Source: Paenibacillus sp. oral taxon 786 str. D14 (GTDB lineage Bacteria; Bacillota; Bacilli; Paenibacillales; Paenibacillaceae). Taken from it: a DNA stretch of 12,782 nt. Numbering within the stretch: position 1 is the first letter of the stretch; each line of letters opens with the position of its first letter. The position numbers and the translations under genes were made by a program. The notes beneath the pieces were generated by a model that did no database searches, was not told where the DNA came from, and was given only the letters and a program-made list of their open reading frames with translations. The stretch covers positions 110,495 through 123,276 of the forward strand of contig NZ_GG695984.1 of assembly GCF_000159955.1 (NCBI RefSeq). Direction: 5' to 3'. Below, piece after piece: positions 7,219 to 12,782 of this stretch.

Positions 7219-7572
7219 ATGGAGAAGATACCTGAGCTTTGTCGCGTCGGTGACGCTTTGGAAATTTTGGTGGGAAAGTGGAAGCCGGTGATTTTGTTGG
7301 TGTTACTGCAAGAAGGCACGAAAAGATTCAGCGACTTAAAGCGCAAGCTGCCAGACATTTCACAAAAAATGCTGACTCAGAAGCTGCGTGAATTGGAGGA
7401 AGAGGGAATCATCGAACGGATCGTCTATCCCGAGGTTCCGCCCCGTGTAGAGTATTCGATTACGGAGTGTGGAAGAAGTCTGGAGCCGCTTCTAGACGCA
7501 ATGCACAGTTGGGGGGTAAGCCATGTGCAGCGGAAGGAGGAGAACCATCGGCAGGTAATTGAAGAGAAATAA
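7219..7572 (+). CDS. HxlR/YodB-family winged-helix transcriptional regulator
   Basis: The 117-residue protein has the complete HxlR (DUF24) fold: an N-terminal Cys8 in PELCRVGDALEILVGKWK, the GKWKPVILLVLL helix, KRFSDLKRKLPDISQKMLTQKLRELEEEGIIER as recognition region, the wing RIVYPEVPPRVEYSITECG, and a dimerisation helix SLEPLLDAMHSWG. Members such as YodB and HypR sense electrophiles or disulfide stress through the conserved N-terminal cysteine; here Cys8 sits in the equivalent place, and a second cysteine is Cys84. The ATG at 7219 follows AAGGAGG by 7 nt. It is divergent from the flavin-dependent monooxygenase/FMN reductase pair, with dyads in the shared 131-nt gap, so it probably controls that pair and itself. 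The effector is inferred. Its stop is followed by a terminator. Confidence 0.92.
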   Translation: MEKIPELCRVGDALEILVGKWKPVILLVLLQEGTKRFSDLKRKLPDISQKMLTQKLRELEEEGIIERIVYPEVPPRVEYSITECGRSLEPLLDAMHSWGVSHVQRKEENHRQVIEEK

Positions 7573-7586
7573 ATGAGCAGATAAAG

Positions 7587-7624
7587 AACGAGCAGCCAAG
7601 GAATGATCCAAGGCTGCTCGTTTT
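7587..7624. terminator. Bidirectional terminator between hxlR-type gene and CGTase gene
   Basis: An 11-bp stem (7587-7597 with 7612-7622, AACGAGCAGCC/GGCTGCTCGTT) encloses a small inner GGA/TCC helix. It is followed by TTTT on the plus strand and by TTCTTTATCT on the minus strand. It serves the convergent genes ending at 7572 and 7634. Confidence 0.88.
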
Positions 7625-7633
7625 CAATGCTTC

Positions 7634-9793
7634 TTATGGCTGCCAGTTGACCTCAACCGTGCCGACACCGCTCGTTGGCGTTGTGAAGCTGTGGTTCGCG
7701 CCGCCTTCCCAGGTCACGGCTGTCCCGTTCTTTTTAATAAACTTGAACTCCAAGGTTGTTCCGGCTGGCACGCTAACATCGTAGTACCAGGTCGGATACG
7801 TCCTGATGATCTGATTAAAGAACGGACCCATCGCTTTGTTCGGATCCCAGTTGCCAAGTTCGGCGATGTTGCCTGTAAGGTAGACATTTTCGCCTAATTG
7901 TGTGTTGGCATTGTTGATGATGAAACGGACCGAGACTTGATCCCCTGTCAGCAGGTTAAAGCTGCTGTAGCTGTTGCTGTCTACGGAGGAAGCGCTGCGG
8001 ACTTTGATGTTATATTGCCCTGGGGTGATTGCCGGAACCGTCACTTGGATCTGGGAATCTTCCCACTGCAAAATCTGGCTGCCGGTGACTGCCGTCGTGC
8101 CAAAGAAGACCGTCCCTTTCGTACTGCCAAAGCCTCGGCCATCAATCGTCAGCGTCGTGCCTGCTTTGCCCAGGTCCGTTCCGATATTGCCAATCACCGG
8201 TGCGGACTCGTTCGCTGCAAATTGCCATACGGCGACGGCCCCTGCAGGCAGGTTAAAGGCGGAGACGGCTCCCGTGGAACTTACCGTAATACTGCCGCCG
8301 TTAAGCAGTCCGCTCAACTCGTCTGCGTAAGTACCGGCCGTAAGGGAGGTCTGCAAGCCGGTGATCGAGGTGGCGTTGGTTGTGCTGCGGTTAATTGCGA
8401 CTAGCGCTACGCTGCTGCCGAACTTACGCTCGAAGATAAATACATCATTATTGATCCAGCGTTCCTGCGTACTTCCATATGCCAGTGCCGGATTCGATTT
8501 GCGAAGCGGTGCCAGCTTGCCGATGACCTGATAGGCGGTGGTTGAAGTTGAAAATCCACTCATAAAACCACGGTTGGCCGGATCCCCGTTACCCGTCATA
8601 TATTGCTCCGTCCCGTAATAGATGGCCGGAACGCCGCGTGACATCAGCGTGAAGGCCAACGCTTGCTCCAAGCGACGGTCATTATTACCCAGCTTAAAAC
8701 GATCCATATCATGGTTGTCGATAAACGTGACTTGGTCATGAATATGTTTGTAGTTAGCTGCTGTTGTGGTTAGCATGTTATTTAAACCGTACATATTATC
8801 TGAATTGTCGCGGAAGACCTGCCGGACCTTTTGCCCAAATTGGAAGTCGAGCAGACTCATCCCGGATTCATTGGCGAATCGGATGTTGTTCGGATCATTT
8901 TCGCCAACGCCAAGGAACCATTCCCCAAAGGTAAACACCGGTTTATACCCTGCGATCGAAGCGACCCAGTTTTTCTGCCAGCCCTCCGGCATATGCTTCA
9001 CCGCATCCACCCGGATGCCATCGATCCCCATATTCAGCCAGAGCTTAATCGCGTCCTTGAAGTAAGTATCCGTTACGTTGTTGTGGTGATTGATGTCGGC
9101 CAGATCATAAAGATTCCGATAGATGCCATCCTCGAGCGAGGAGAAATTCGTGCCCTGATTATGATGGAAAATTCCGTTGGTGTCCCCCGTGTACCCAGCG
9201 ATCAGGTTGCCATTATCGTACAGCCGACCGTTCTCGGCGAAGGAAGGTTGTGTCTCCGAAGCAGGGGAGGTGTGGTTAGGTGCGAAATCAATAATGATCT
9301 TGATATTGTGGGCATGTGCCGTGTTGATGAGCTCCTGAAAATCGCTCATGCTGCCAAACGCCGGATTCGTCCGTTTGAAGTCGCGAGCCCAATACCCGTG
9401 ATAGGATGTGCTGTTGACACCGGAGTAGTCGATGACGCTGTAAATATTTTCGACCGGTTGAGAGATCCATAAGGCGCTTACACCCATTCCGGCAAAATAA
9501 CCCTCGTTAATCTTGTTAATGATTCCCCGCCAGTCTCCCCCGCAATAAAGCTTCAGATTCGTACAGCCGGGAGAATAGGCCGCGCCGGATGGATTGTTGG
9601 AAGGATCTCCATCCGCGAAGCGGTCGGTCACGATTTGATAGATTACATCGGTTGAGAAGCCCTGTTTGTTAAGAACCGACGTATCGGGAGCGGCGCTTAC
9701 CGTAGGTACGGCGATTGAGGGGATGAGCCATGCTGTAAAGAGACAGGTGGAAGCAAGCAGTGTGATAATAGATTTTTTTAAAAACGGTTTCAT
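7634..9793 (-). CDS. Secreted cyclodextrin glucanotransferase (CGTase, GH13)
   Basis: The 719-residue enzyme converts starch to cyclodextrins outside the cell. Residues 1-34 are a signal peptide ending SA before APDTSV, which is also the usual CGTase mature N-terminus. With the 34-residue offset, catalytic residues fall at the classical positions: nucleophile Asp263 (GIRVDAVKH), acid/base Glu291 (FGEWF), Asp362 (DNHDMDRF), and His174, His267, His361. Tyr229 (NLYDLAD) matches the central aromatic residue 195 that separates CGTases from alpha-amylases. Domains: A/B about 35-440, C to ~528, IPT/TIG domain D ~531-615, and starch-binding CBM20 ~616-719 (Trp649, Trp695). The ATG at 9793 has AAAGGTGG 8 nt upstream. 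The gene is complete and ends at a bidirectional terminator. A maltogenic amylase is less likely because the Tyr229 region matches CGTases. No CcpA-type site was found upstream. Confidence 0.96.
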   Translation of the reverse strand: MKPFLKKSIITLLASTCLFTAWLIPSIAVPTVSAAPDTSVLNKQGFSTDVIYQIVTDRFADGDPSNNPSGAAYSPGCTNLKLYCGGDWRGIINKINEGYFAGMGVSALWISQPVENIYSVIDYSGVNSTSYHGYWARDFKRTNPAFGSMSDFQELINTAHAHNIKIIIDFAPNHTSPASETQPSFAENGRLYDNGNLIAGYTGDTNGIFHHNQGTNFSSLEDGIYRNLYDLADINHHNNVTDTYFKDAIKLWLNMGIDGIRVDAVKHMPEGWQKNWVASIAGYKPVFTFGEWFLGVGENDPNNIRFANESGMSLLDFQFGQKVRQVFRDNSDNMYGLNNMLTTTAANYKHIHDQVTFIDNHDMDRFKLGNNDRRLEQALAFTLMSRGVPAIYYGTEQYMTGNGDPANRGFMSGFSTSTTAYQVIGKLAPLRKSNPALAYGSTQERWINNDVFIFERKFGSSVALVAINRSTTNATSITGLQTSLTAGTYADELSGLLNGGSITVSSTGAVSAFNLPAGAVAVWQFAANESAPVIGNIGTDLGKAGTTLTIDGRGFGSTKGTVFFGTTAVTGSQILQWEDSQIQVTVPAITPGQYNIKVRSASSVDSNSYSSFNLLTGDQVSVRFIINNANTQLGENVYLTGNIAELGNWDPNKAMGPFFNQIIRTYPTWYYDVSVPAGTTLEFKFIKKNGTAVTWEGGANHSFTTPTSGVGTVEVNWQP

Positions 9794-9830
9794 AGATCAA
9801 ACCACCTTTCCAGCTTATTCTACTGTTCTG

Positions 9831-9860
9831 AACATAGACATCATTTGAACTTCAAGCCAA
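9831..9860 (-). promoter_or_regulatory. Weak candidate promoter of the CGTase gene
   Basis: On the minus strand TTGGCT (complement 9855-9860), 18-nt spacer, TATGTT (complement 9831-9836). It lies between the small-RNA terminator and the CGTase ribosome site and would give a leader of about 30 nt. The match is modest. The short palindrome TTGAAGTTCAA overlaps the spacer and could bind a regulator. Confidence 0.35.
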
Positions 9861-9898
9861 CCGCTGTAGGATCGTTCGGTTCCTCCTTTCCCGCCGCT

Positions 9899-9943
9899 AA
9901 AAAACAAAGAACCCCGCAATCTTCATCTGAAGATTACGGGGTT
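9899..9943 (-). terminator. Intrinsic terminator of the candidate small RNA
   Basis: In the minus-strand RNA, arms 9943-9929 and 9924-9910 pair over 15 bp with loop AGAU, and a U-rich tail CUUUGUUUUUU follows (9909-9899). One pair is U-G in this transcript but would be an A-C mismatch in the opposite one, and the plus-strand side lacks a T tract, so the minus strand is the real direction. Confidence 0.85.
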
Positions 9944-10035
9944 GTTCCTGATAGGGAGGATCAGGAAAGCAGCGCCCTCAAATTGTGGGATCAACTACCA
10001 TCCTTATGTCATCATAGATGGCAAAATAAGGATGT
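9899..10035 (-). ncRNA. Candidate small regulatory RNA with an anti-Shine-Dalgarno loop
   Basis: A self-contained minus-strand unit of about 137 nt. Reading 5' to 3': a promoter (10042-10070); a hairpin beginning at the predicted +1, with arms 10034-10026 and 10007-9999 (CATCCTTAT/ATAAGGATG) and an inner CATC/GATG helix; a partly unpaired middle stretch containing GATCCCAC; a second hairpin (9967-9945) with a perfect 8-bp stem TTCCTGAT/ATCAGGAA and the loop CCTCCCT; then a 15-bp terminator hairpin and U tract ending near 9899. The loop is complementary to AGGGAGG, a Shine-Dalgarno sequence, as in C-rich trans-acting RNAs of Firmicutes. No ORF of note lies inside. I do not recognise a named RNA family. 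Alternative: the leader and attenuator of the CGTase gene 100 nt downstream, but I found no convincing antiterminator pairing. Confidence 0.6.
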
Positions 10036-10041
10036 AATTTC

Positions 10042-10070
10042 ATATTATATCAAGGCGCCAAAACTGTCAA
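10042..10070 (-). promoter_or_regulatory. Near-consensus sigma-A promoter of the candidate small RNA
   Basis: On the minus strand a perfect TTGACA (complement 10065-10070) is followed after 17 nt by TAATAT (complement 10042-10047); an overlapping TGATATAAT (TATAAT complement 10044-10049) could act as an extended -10 at 15 nt. This is the best -35 in the window. Initiation near 10035 places +1 at the foot of the 5' hairpin. Confidence 0.7.
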
Positions 10071-10205
10071 ATCCTAGGTTTTCTCTCTTATTTTCCTCGT
10101 TTCGCCGCAATCCTCAAAGTCTTAAGTCTATTCATTCTCAAAATCTATAAAAAATATACAAAATCTAGCAGGAAATATGGATGAATATGTTAAATAAGAT
10201 ATCTA

Positions 10206-10240
10206 TTGCAATCTCACATTTTATGGTATTTGGGAGATTG
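10206..10240 (+). promoter_or_regulatory. Inverted repeat and weak promoter elements upstream of the chitinase gene
   Basis: A perfect 7-bp inverted repeat CAATCTC/GAGATTG (10209-10215, 10234-10240) with 18 nt between lies 12 nt before the ribosome site. It brackets TTGCAA (10206-10211) and TGG-TATTTG (10224-10232, 15-nt spacer), a weak extended -10 candidate. It could be an operator or a leader hairpin. The AT-rich stretch 10071-10205 holds nothing else I can support. Confidence 0.3.
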
Positions 10241-10266
10241 ACGATTCAAGCGAAGGAGGAAGATTT

Positions 10267-11838
10267 ATGGTTCAGGCCAGATTTTTATGGAGGACAAAGA
10301 TTTGGTTGCTTGCCTTAGCTCTCGTAGTTCCGCTGCTTTCAATCTTAGCGTATGTTGACGGCAAGCAGGTTGGAGCAGCAGGAGAGCGAATACTCGTAGG
10401 ATATTGGCATAATTTCGATAACGGTTCTACGAATATTCGGCTGCGGGATGTTTCACCGGATTTTGATGTCATTCAGGTTGCGTTCGCTGAACCGATTGGA
10501 GGACCCACCAGCGGGAATATGGCATTTACGCCGTATAATGCTTCCGTCAACGACTTCAAGGCGGATATCCGTGAGCTGCAAGGGAAGGGCAAAAAGGTCC
10601 TCATTTCCGTGGGCGGCGCCAATGGAACCGTGGACCTGTCTACGGAGCAAGCGCGGCAAACTTTTGTTCAGACGATGAAGAGTATTATCGATACTTACGG
10701 TTTTAACGGGCTGGACATTGATCTTGAAGGAAGCTCTTTATCCTTAAACGGGGGAGATGTGGATTTTCGAAATCCGACGACGCCGAGAATCCTGAATTTG
10801 ATTTCCGCTGTACGTGAAATTTTGAACAGCTATGGTCCGGACTTCATGTTAACCATGGCGCCGGAGACGGCTTATGTTCAGGGCGGTTATGTAGCCTATG
10901 GCGGTCCTTGGGGCGCTTATCTGCCGGTCATTTACGCCGTCCGGGATCAACTGGATTATCTCCATGTGCAGCATTATAACTCCGGTCCGATGACCGCTCT
11001 AGACGGCAGGACTTACGTTCAAGGTACGGCAGACTTCCAAGTGGCTATGGCTGAAATGTTGCTGCAAGGATTTAATGTCGGCGGTAATGCGAACTATAAG
11101 TTTCCGGCTCTTCGCCCGGACCAACTGCTCATCGGCCTTCCGGCGACGCAAGCGGCGGCGGGGGGAGGTTATACGACGCCAGCTAATGTACACAAGGCAT
11201 TGGATTACCTGATTAAAGGCCAATCGTTTGGCGGAAGCTATACCTTACGTCAACCGCAAGGTTATCCCGGCTTTAAAGGGTTGATGACCTGGTCGATCAA
11301 CTGGGACAAGGCGGCGAACTTTGAATTTTCTCGGTCTCATCGTGCGTATTTAGACAATTTGGGGACGAACCCAGGGCCAGGTCCAGATCCGGACCCCAAT
11401 CCAACTCCCGACACAACGCCGCCAACCGCCCCAACTCAGCTTCGGGTCACCGCGGTTACGCCAAACAGTATTACTCTGGAGTGGGCGGCTTCCACTGATA
11501 ATGTGGGCGTTGTTGGTTATACCATCTCCTATGGTTCCAGCAGCGTGAATGCGACGAATACCACGGCAACCATTAGCGGATTGTCACCGAACACGACGTA
11601 TATTTTTACCGTCACAGCGAAAGATGCTGCCGGCAACGTCTCCTCAGGAGCTATTGTCCAAGGGACAACCGCGCCGTCCGACTCTCCGGGCGAAGCCCAA
11701 CCTTGGCAACCTTGGGTATCCTATAACGTCAACGACCAAGTATCCTACAACGGAAGCATTTATATCTGCATTCAAGCCCATACGTCTCTTCCGGGATGGG
11801 AGCCTGCGAATGTGCCTGCTTTGTGGAAGTTGAAATAA
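10267..11838 (+). CDS. Secreted GH18 chitinase with FnIII and CBM5/12 chitin-binding domains
   Basis: The 523-residue secreted enzyme hydrolyses chitin. Residues ~11-29 are the hydrophobic core of a signal peptide; cleavage is probably near 36-38 (VGAA/G). The GH18 barrel (~40-365) shows ILVGYWHNF, KVLISVGGANG (110-120), and the catalytic motif GFNGLDIDLEG, with acid Glu154 and Asp150/Asp152; the first Asp of DxxDxDxE is Asn147. LTMAPE (195-200), QHYNSG (235-240) and MTWSINWD (340-347) complete the active site. A Pro/Asp/Gly linker (367-388) leads to a fibronectin type III domain (~388-468) and a C-terminal CBM5/12 chitin-binding module (~477-522: WQPWVSYNVNDQVSYNG, WEPANVPALW). This is a ChiD-like layout known in Bacillus/Paenibacillus. 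The ATG at 10267 has AAGGAGGA 6 nt upstream. It is divergent from the CGTase gene across a 473-nt gap. Confidence 0.95.
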   Translation: MVQARFLWRTKIWLLALALVVPLLSILAYVDGKQVGAAGERILVGYWHNFDNGSTNIRLRDVSPDFDVIQVAFAEPIGGPTSGNMAFTPYNASVNDFKADIRELQGKGKKVLISVGGANGTVDLSTEQARQTFVQTMKSIIDTYGFNGLDIDLEGSSLSLNGGDVDFRNPTTPRILNLISAVREILNSYGPDFMLTMAPETAYVQGGYVAYGGPWGAYLPVIYAVRDQLDYLHVQHYNSGPMTALDGRTYVQGTADFQVAMAEMLLQGFNVGGNANYKFPALRPDQLLIGLPATQAAAGGGYTTPANVHKALDYLIKGQSFGGSYTLRQPQGYPGFKGLMTWSINWDKAANFEFSRSHRAYLDNLGTNPGPGPDPDPNPTPDTTPPTAPTQLRVTAVTPNSITLEWAASTDNVGVVGYTISYGSSSVNATNTTATISGLSPNTTYIFTVTAKDAAGNVSSGAIVQGTTAPSDSPGEAQPWQPWVSYNVNDQVSYNGSIYICIQAHTSLPGWEPANVPALWKLK

Positions 11839-11848
11839 GGGAGCAAGA

Positions 11849-11887
11849 GAAACCCACGTCTTGGATTAAGGCGTGGGTTTCGTTTTT
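11849..11887 (+). terminator. Intrinsic terminator of the chitinase gene
   Basis: A 14-bp stem (11849-11862 with 11868-11881, GAAACCCACG/CGTGGGTTTC plus TCTT/AAGG with one T-G wobble) with loop GGATT is followed by GTTTTT. It overlaps the 3' end of the convergent acetyltransferase gene, whose stop codon (11866-11868) spans the loop/stem junction. Confidence 0.9.
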
Positions 11888-12369
11888 GGATCTATATCAA
11901 GTTTCATTGTCCAGGAGGTTCCGGAGATCCCAAAGTAGGTAAAGCCTAATTTCTGATAGAGTTCCACGGCAGGAGTATTGGTTGGGTCAACGCTTAGGGA
12001 CAGCGAACGGTATCCGTCAAGCGCTGCTTGCTTGATGATTTCATTCATTAAAATCCTCCCGATTCCCATCCCTCGAAAATCCGGATGTATAGCGATCCCG
12101 AGTTCCGGCGTCTCGTTATCGACGTAGCCATACCCTGGATTCGTTTCGTCGAACAGTCTATACCATACCGCCCCCGCAAGTTGATCGTCCTTCACGGCGA
12201 CGAAAGCTCGGTCTCCTTTTCGCCCCCAACCTTCGTGATACTTCTTCAGATGCGGCGCATTCAATAGCTCATCCTTCGGCGGCTTCCCCTGAGGGATATG
12301 AATCGACTCGTAGTGCATATCCGTGAAGAAATCGAACTCATGGGGTTGCAGCGGTCTGATTGTAATCAT
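11866..12369 (-). CDS. GNAT family N-acetyltransferase
   Basis: This 167-residue cytosolic protein is a single GNAT domain: N-terminal MITIRPLQPHEFDFFTDM, the strand DDQLAGAVWYRLF, the acetyl-CoA loop in LGIAIHPDFRGMGIGRILMNEI (RGMGIG), SLSLSVDPTNTPAVELYQKLGF and a final strand WTMKLD. The acceptor cannot be named; close relatives act on small molecules, antibiotics or protein N-termini. The ATG at 12369 follows GAGGTGA at a normal distance. Its last codons (KPTP and stop) are encoded by the stem of the chitinase terminator, so the two convergent genes share DNA. The xre gene ends 98 nt upstream on the same strand; I see no terminator between them, only weak promoter-like AT-rich blocks, so co-transcription is possible. 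Confidence 0.9.
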   Translation of the reverse strand: MITIRPLQPHEFDFFTDMHYESIHIPQGKPPKDELLNAPHLKKYHEGWGRKGDRAFVAVKDDQLAGAVWYRLFDETNPGYGYVDNETPELGIAIHPDFRGMGIGRILMNEIIKQAALDGYRSLSLSVDPTNTPAVELYQKLGFTYFGISGTSWTMKLDIDPKTKPTP

Positions 12370-12467
12370 GGGTTCACCTCGGGGTGTGGGTTTGGTAATA
12401 CAGGCTCAAAAATCTCTTGCGTAAGTGCAGCATCAGAGTATTAAAAGCGGTATTCACGAGTACATAG

Positions 12468-12686
12468 TTATTTTTCATTAGAACGCTTTGAGTTGTTTGT
12501 TTGACCCAGAATGTAATCAATACTAACGTTGTAGAAATTGGCTAACTTAATCAATACAGAGCTCGGAACATCCAAGTTCCCGTTTTCGTACCGCGAATAG
12601 GTTGCTTGTGAAATGTTTAAATGCTCAGCTAATTGCTGCTGTGTCAAATCTCTATCTACTCTTAAATCCCTTATCCTCTTATACAT
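12468..12686 (-). CDS. Small XRE-family helix-turn-helix repressor
   Basis: The 72-residue protein is essentially one Cro/CI-type HTH: RIRDLRVDRDLTQQQLAEHLNISQATYSRYENG, with turn-helix at about residues 15-35, then LDVPSSVLIKLANFYNVSIDYILGQT. Such stand-alone XRE proteins are dimeric DNA-binding repressors in phage, integrative-element and chromosomal switches. The ATG at 12686 has GGGTGA 7 nt upstream; an ATG 4 nt further up runs into a stop after three codons. Upstream are two 17-bp inverted repeats, which fit autorepression and control of a divergent gene beyond the right edge. Nothing else marks this as a prophage. The regulated partner is not visible. Confidence 0.9.
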   Translation of the reverse strand: MYKRIRDLRVDRDLTQQQLAEHLNISQATYSRYENGNLDVPSSVLIKLANFYNVSIDYILGQTNNSKRSNEK

Positions 12687-12714
12687 TCATATATCACCCA
12701 TGCTAAGTTTACTC

Positions 12715-12757
12715 TATGCGAAAATTGCATATTGAGATTTATGCATTTTTCGCATAA
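12715..12757. repeat. Two TATGC-N7-GCATA inverted repeats, candidate XRE operators
   Basis: Box 1 is 12715-12731 and box 2 is 12740-12756 (extended to TTATGC/GCATAA at 12739-12757). Both have the arms TATGC and GCATA separated by 7 A/T-rich bases, and the box 2 spacer is nearly the reverse complement of the box 1 spacer. Centres are 25 bp apart. They lie 29 nt upstream of the XRE start codon. Binding by the XRE protein is inferred from position and symmetry. Confidence 0.65.
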
Positions 12758-12760
12758 AAT
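12732..12760 (+). promoter_or_regulatory. Putative rightward promoter under XRE control
   Basis: TTGAGA (12732-12737), 17-nt spacer, TAAAAT (12755-12760), a good sigma-A match. Box 2 of the operator pair fills its spacer, so bound repressor would block it. The transcript leaves the window, implying a divergent gene to the right of 12782. Confidence 0.5.
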
Positions 12761-12782
12761 CTATTCATATACCAAATATTTC

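Noticed and set aside
8831..9472. A 213-codon open frame on the plus strand opposite the CGTase gene.
   Set aside because: It is a shadow of the well-supported CGTase frame, with no ribosome site and no recognisable domain.
9845..10150. A 101-codon open frame on the plus strand between the CGTase and chitinase genes.
   Set aside because: It crosses the small-RNA promoter and all its hairpins, has no ribosome site and low-complexity composition; the structured minus-strand RNA explains the region better.
9794..10266. A CcpA (cre) site controlling CGTase or chitinase.
   Set aside because: Scanning both strands by eye for TGWNANCGNTNWCA found no acceptable match.

Overview
The window looks like chromosome from a Paenibacillus-type bacterium (Bacillota, Paenibacillaceae). 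This rests on strong AAGGAGG-type ribosome binding sites, moderate GC with synonymous codon use typical of that group, close resemblance of several proteins to Bacillus/Paenibacillus families (YsnE acetyltransferase, cyclodextrin glucanotransferase, ChiD-like GH18 chitinase, HxlR regulator), and compact genes separated by intrinsic terminators. No transposase, integrase, tRNA, rRNA or CRISPR array is visible.

Layout. 1-1680 (+): asd (archaeal/fungal-type aspartate-semialdehyde dehydrogenase) and a YsnE-like GNAT, probably co-transcribed and closed by a bidirectional terminator. 1705-2016 (-): a YbjQ-family protein, divergent from 2116-4600 (+), which holds an FAD-dependent amino-acid-oxidase-like enzyme and the Na+/serine-threonine symporter SstT with its own promoter and terminator. 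4653-5378 (-): a Phd/YefM-type DNA-binding N-terminus fused to a Uma2-type PD-(D/E)XK domain, with three TAGCTA palindromes around its promoter. 5458-7087 (-): a two-gene flavin unit (FMN reductase plus a luciferase-like monooxygenase broken by a one-base frameshift), divergent from an HxlR-type regulator at 7219-7572 (+). 7634-9793 (-): a secreted cyclodextrin glucanotransferase. 10267-11838 (+): a secreted multidomain chitinase. 11866-12369 (-): a second GNAT. 12468-12686 (-): a small XRE repressor with two operator-like inverted repeats and a promoter that points out of the right edge.

The main non-coding item is between the two secreted hydrolase genes. A compact minus-strand transcription unit of about 137 nt (roughly 10035 to 9899) has a near-consensus promoter, a 5' hairpin starting at the predicted +1, a middle hairpin that shows CCUCCCU (an anti-Shine-Dalgarno sequence) in its loop, and a 15-bp terminator hairpin with a U tract. 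It looks like a stand-alone small regulatory RNA, with a leader/attenuator of the CGTase gene as the alternative.

Working together. The CGTase and chitinase supply extracellular starch and chitin degradation. The HxlR regulator with its N-terminal cysteine probably controls the flavin unit in response to electrophiles or oxidants. The oxidase and SstT may both serve amino-acid use. The Phd-Uma2 and XRE genes each carry inverted repeats typical of autoregulated repressors. All functions are inferred from sequence reading; no database search was run.
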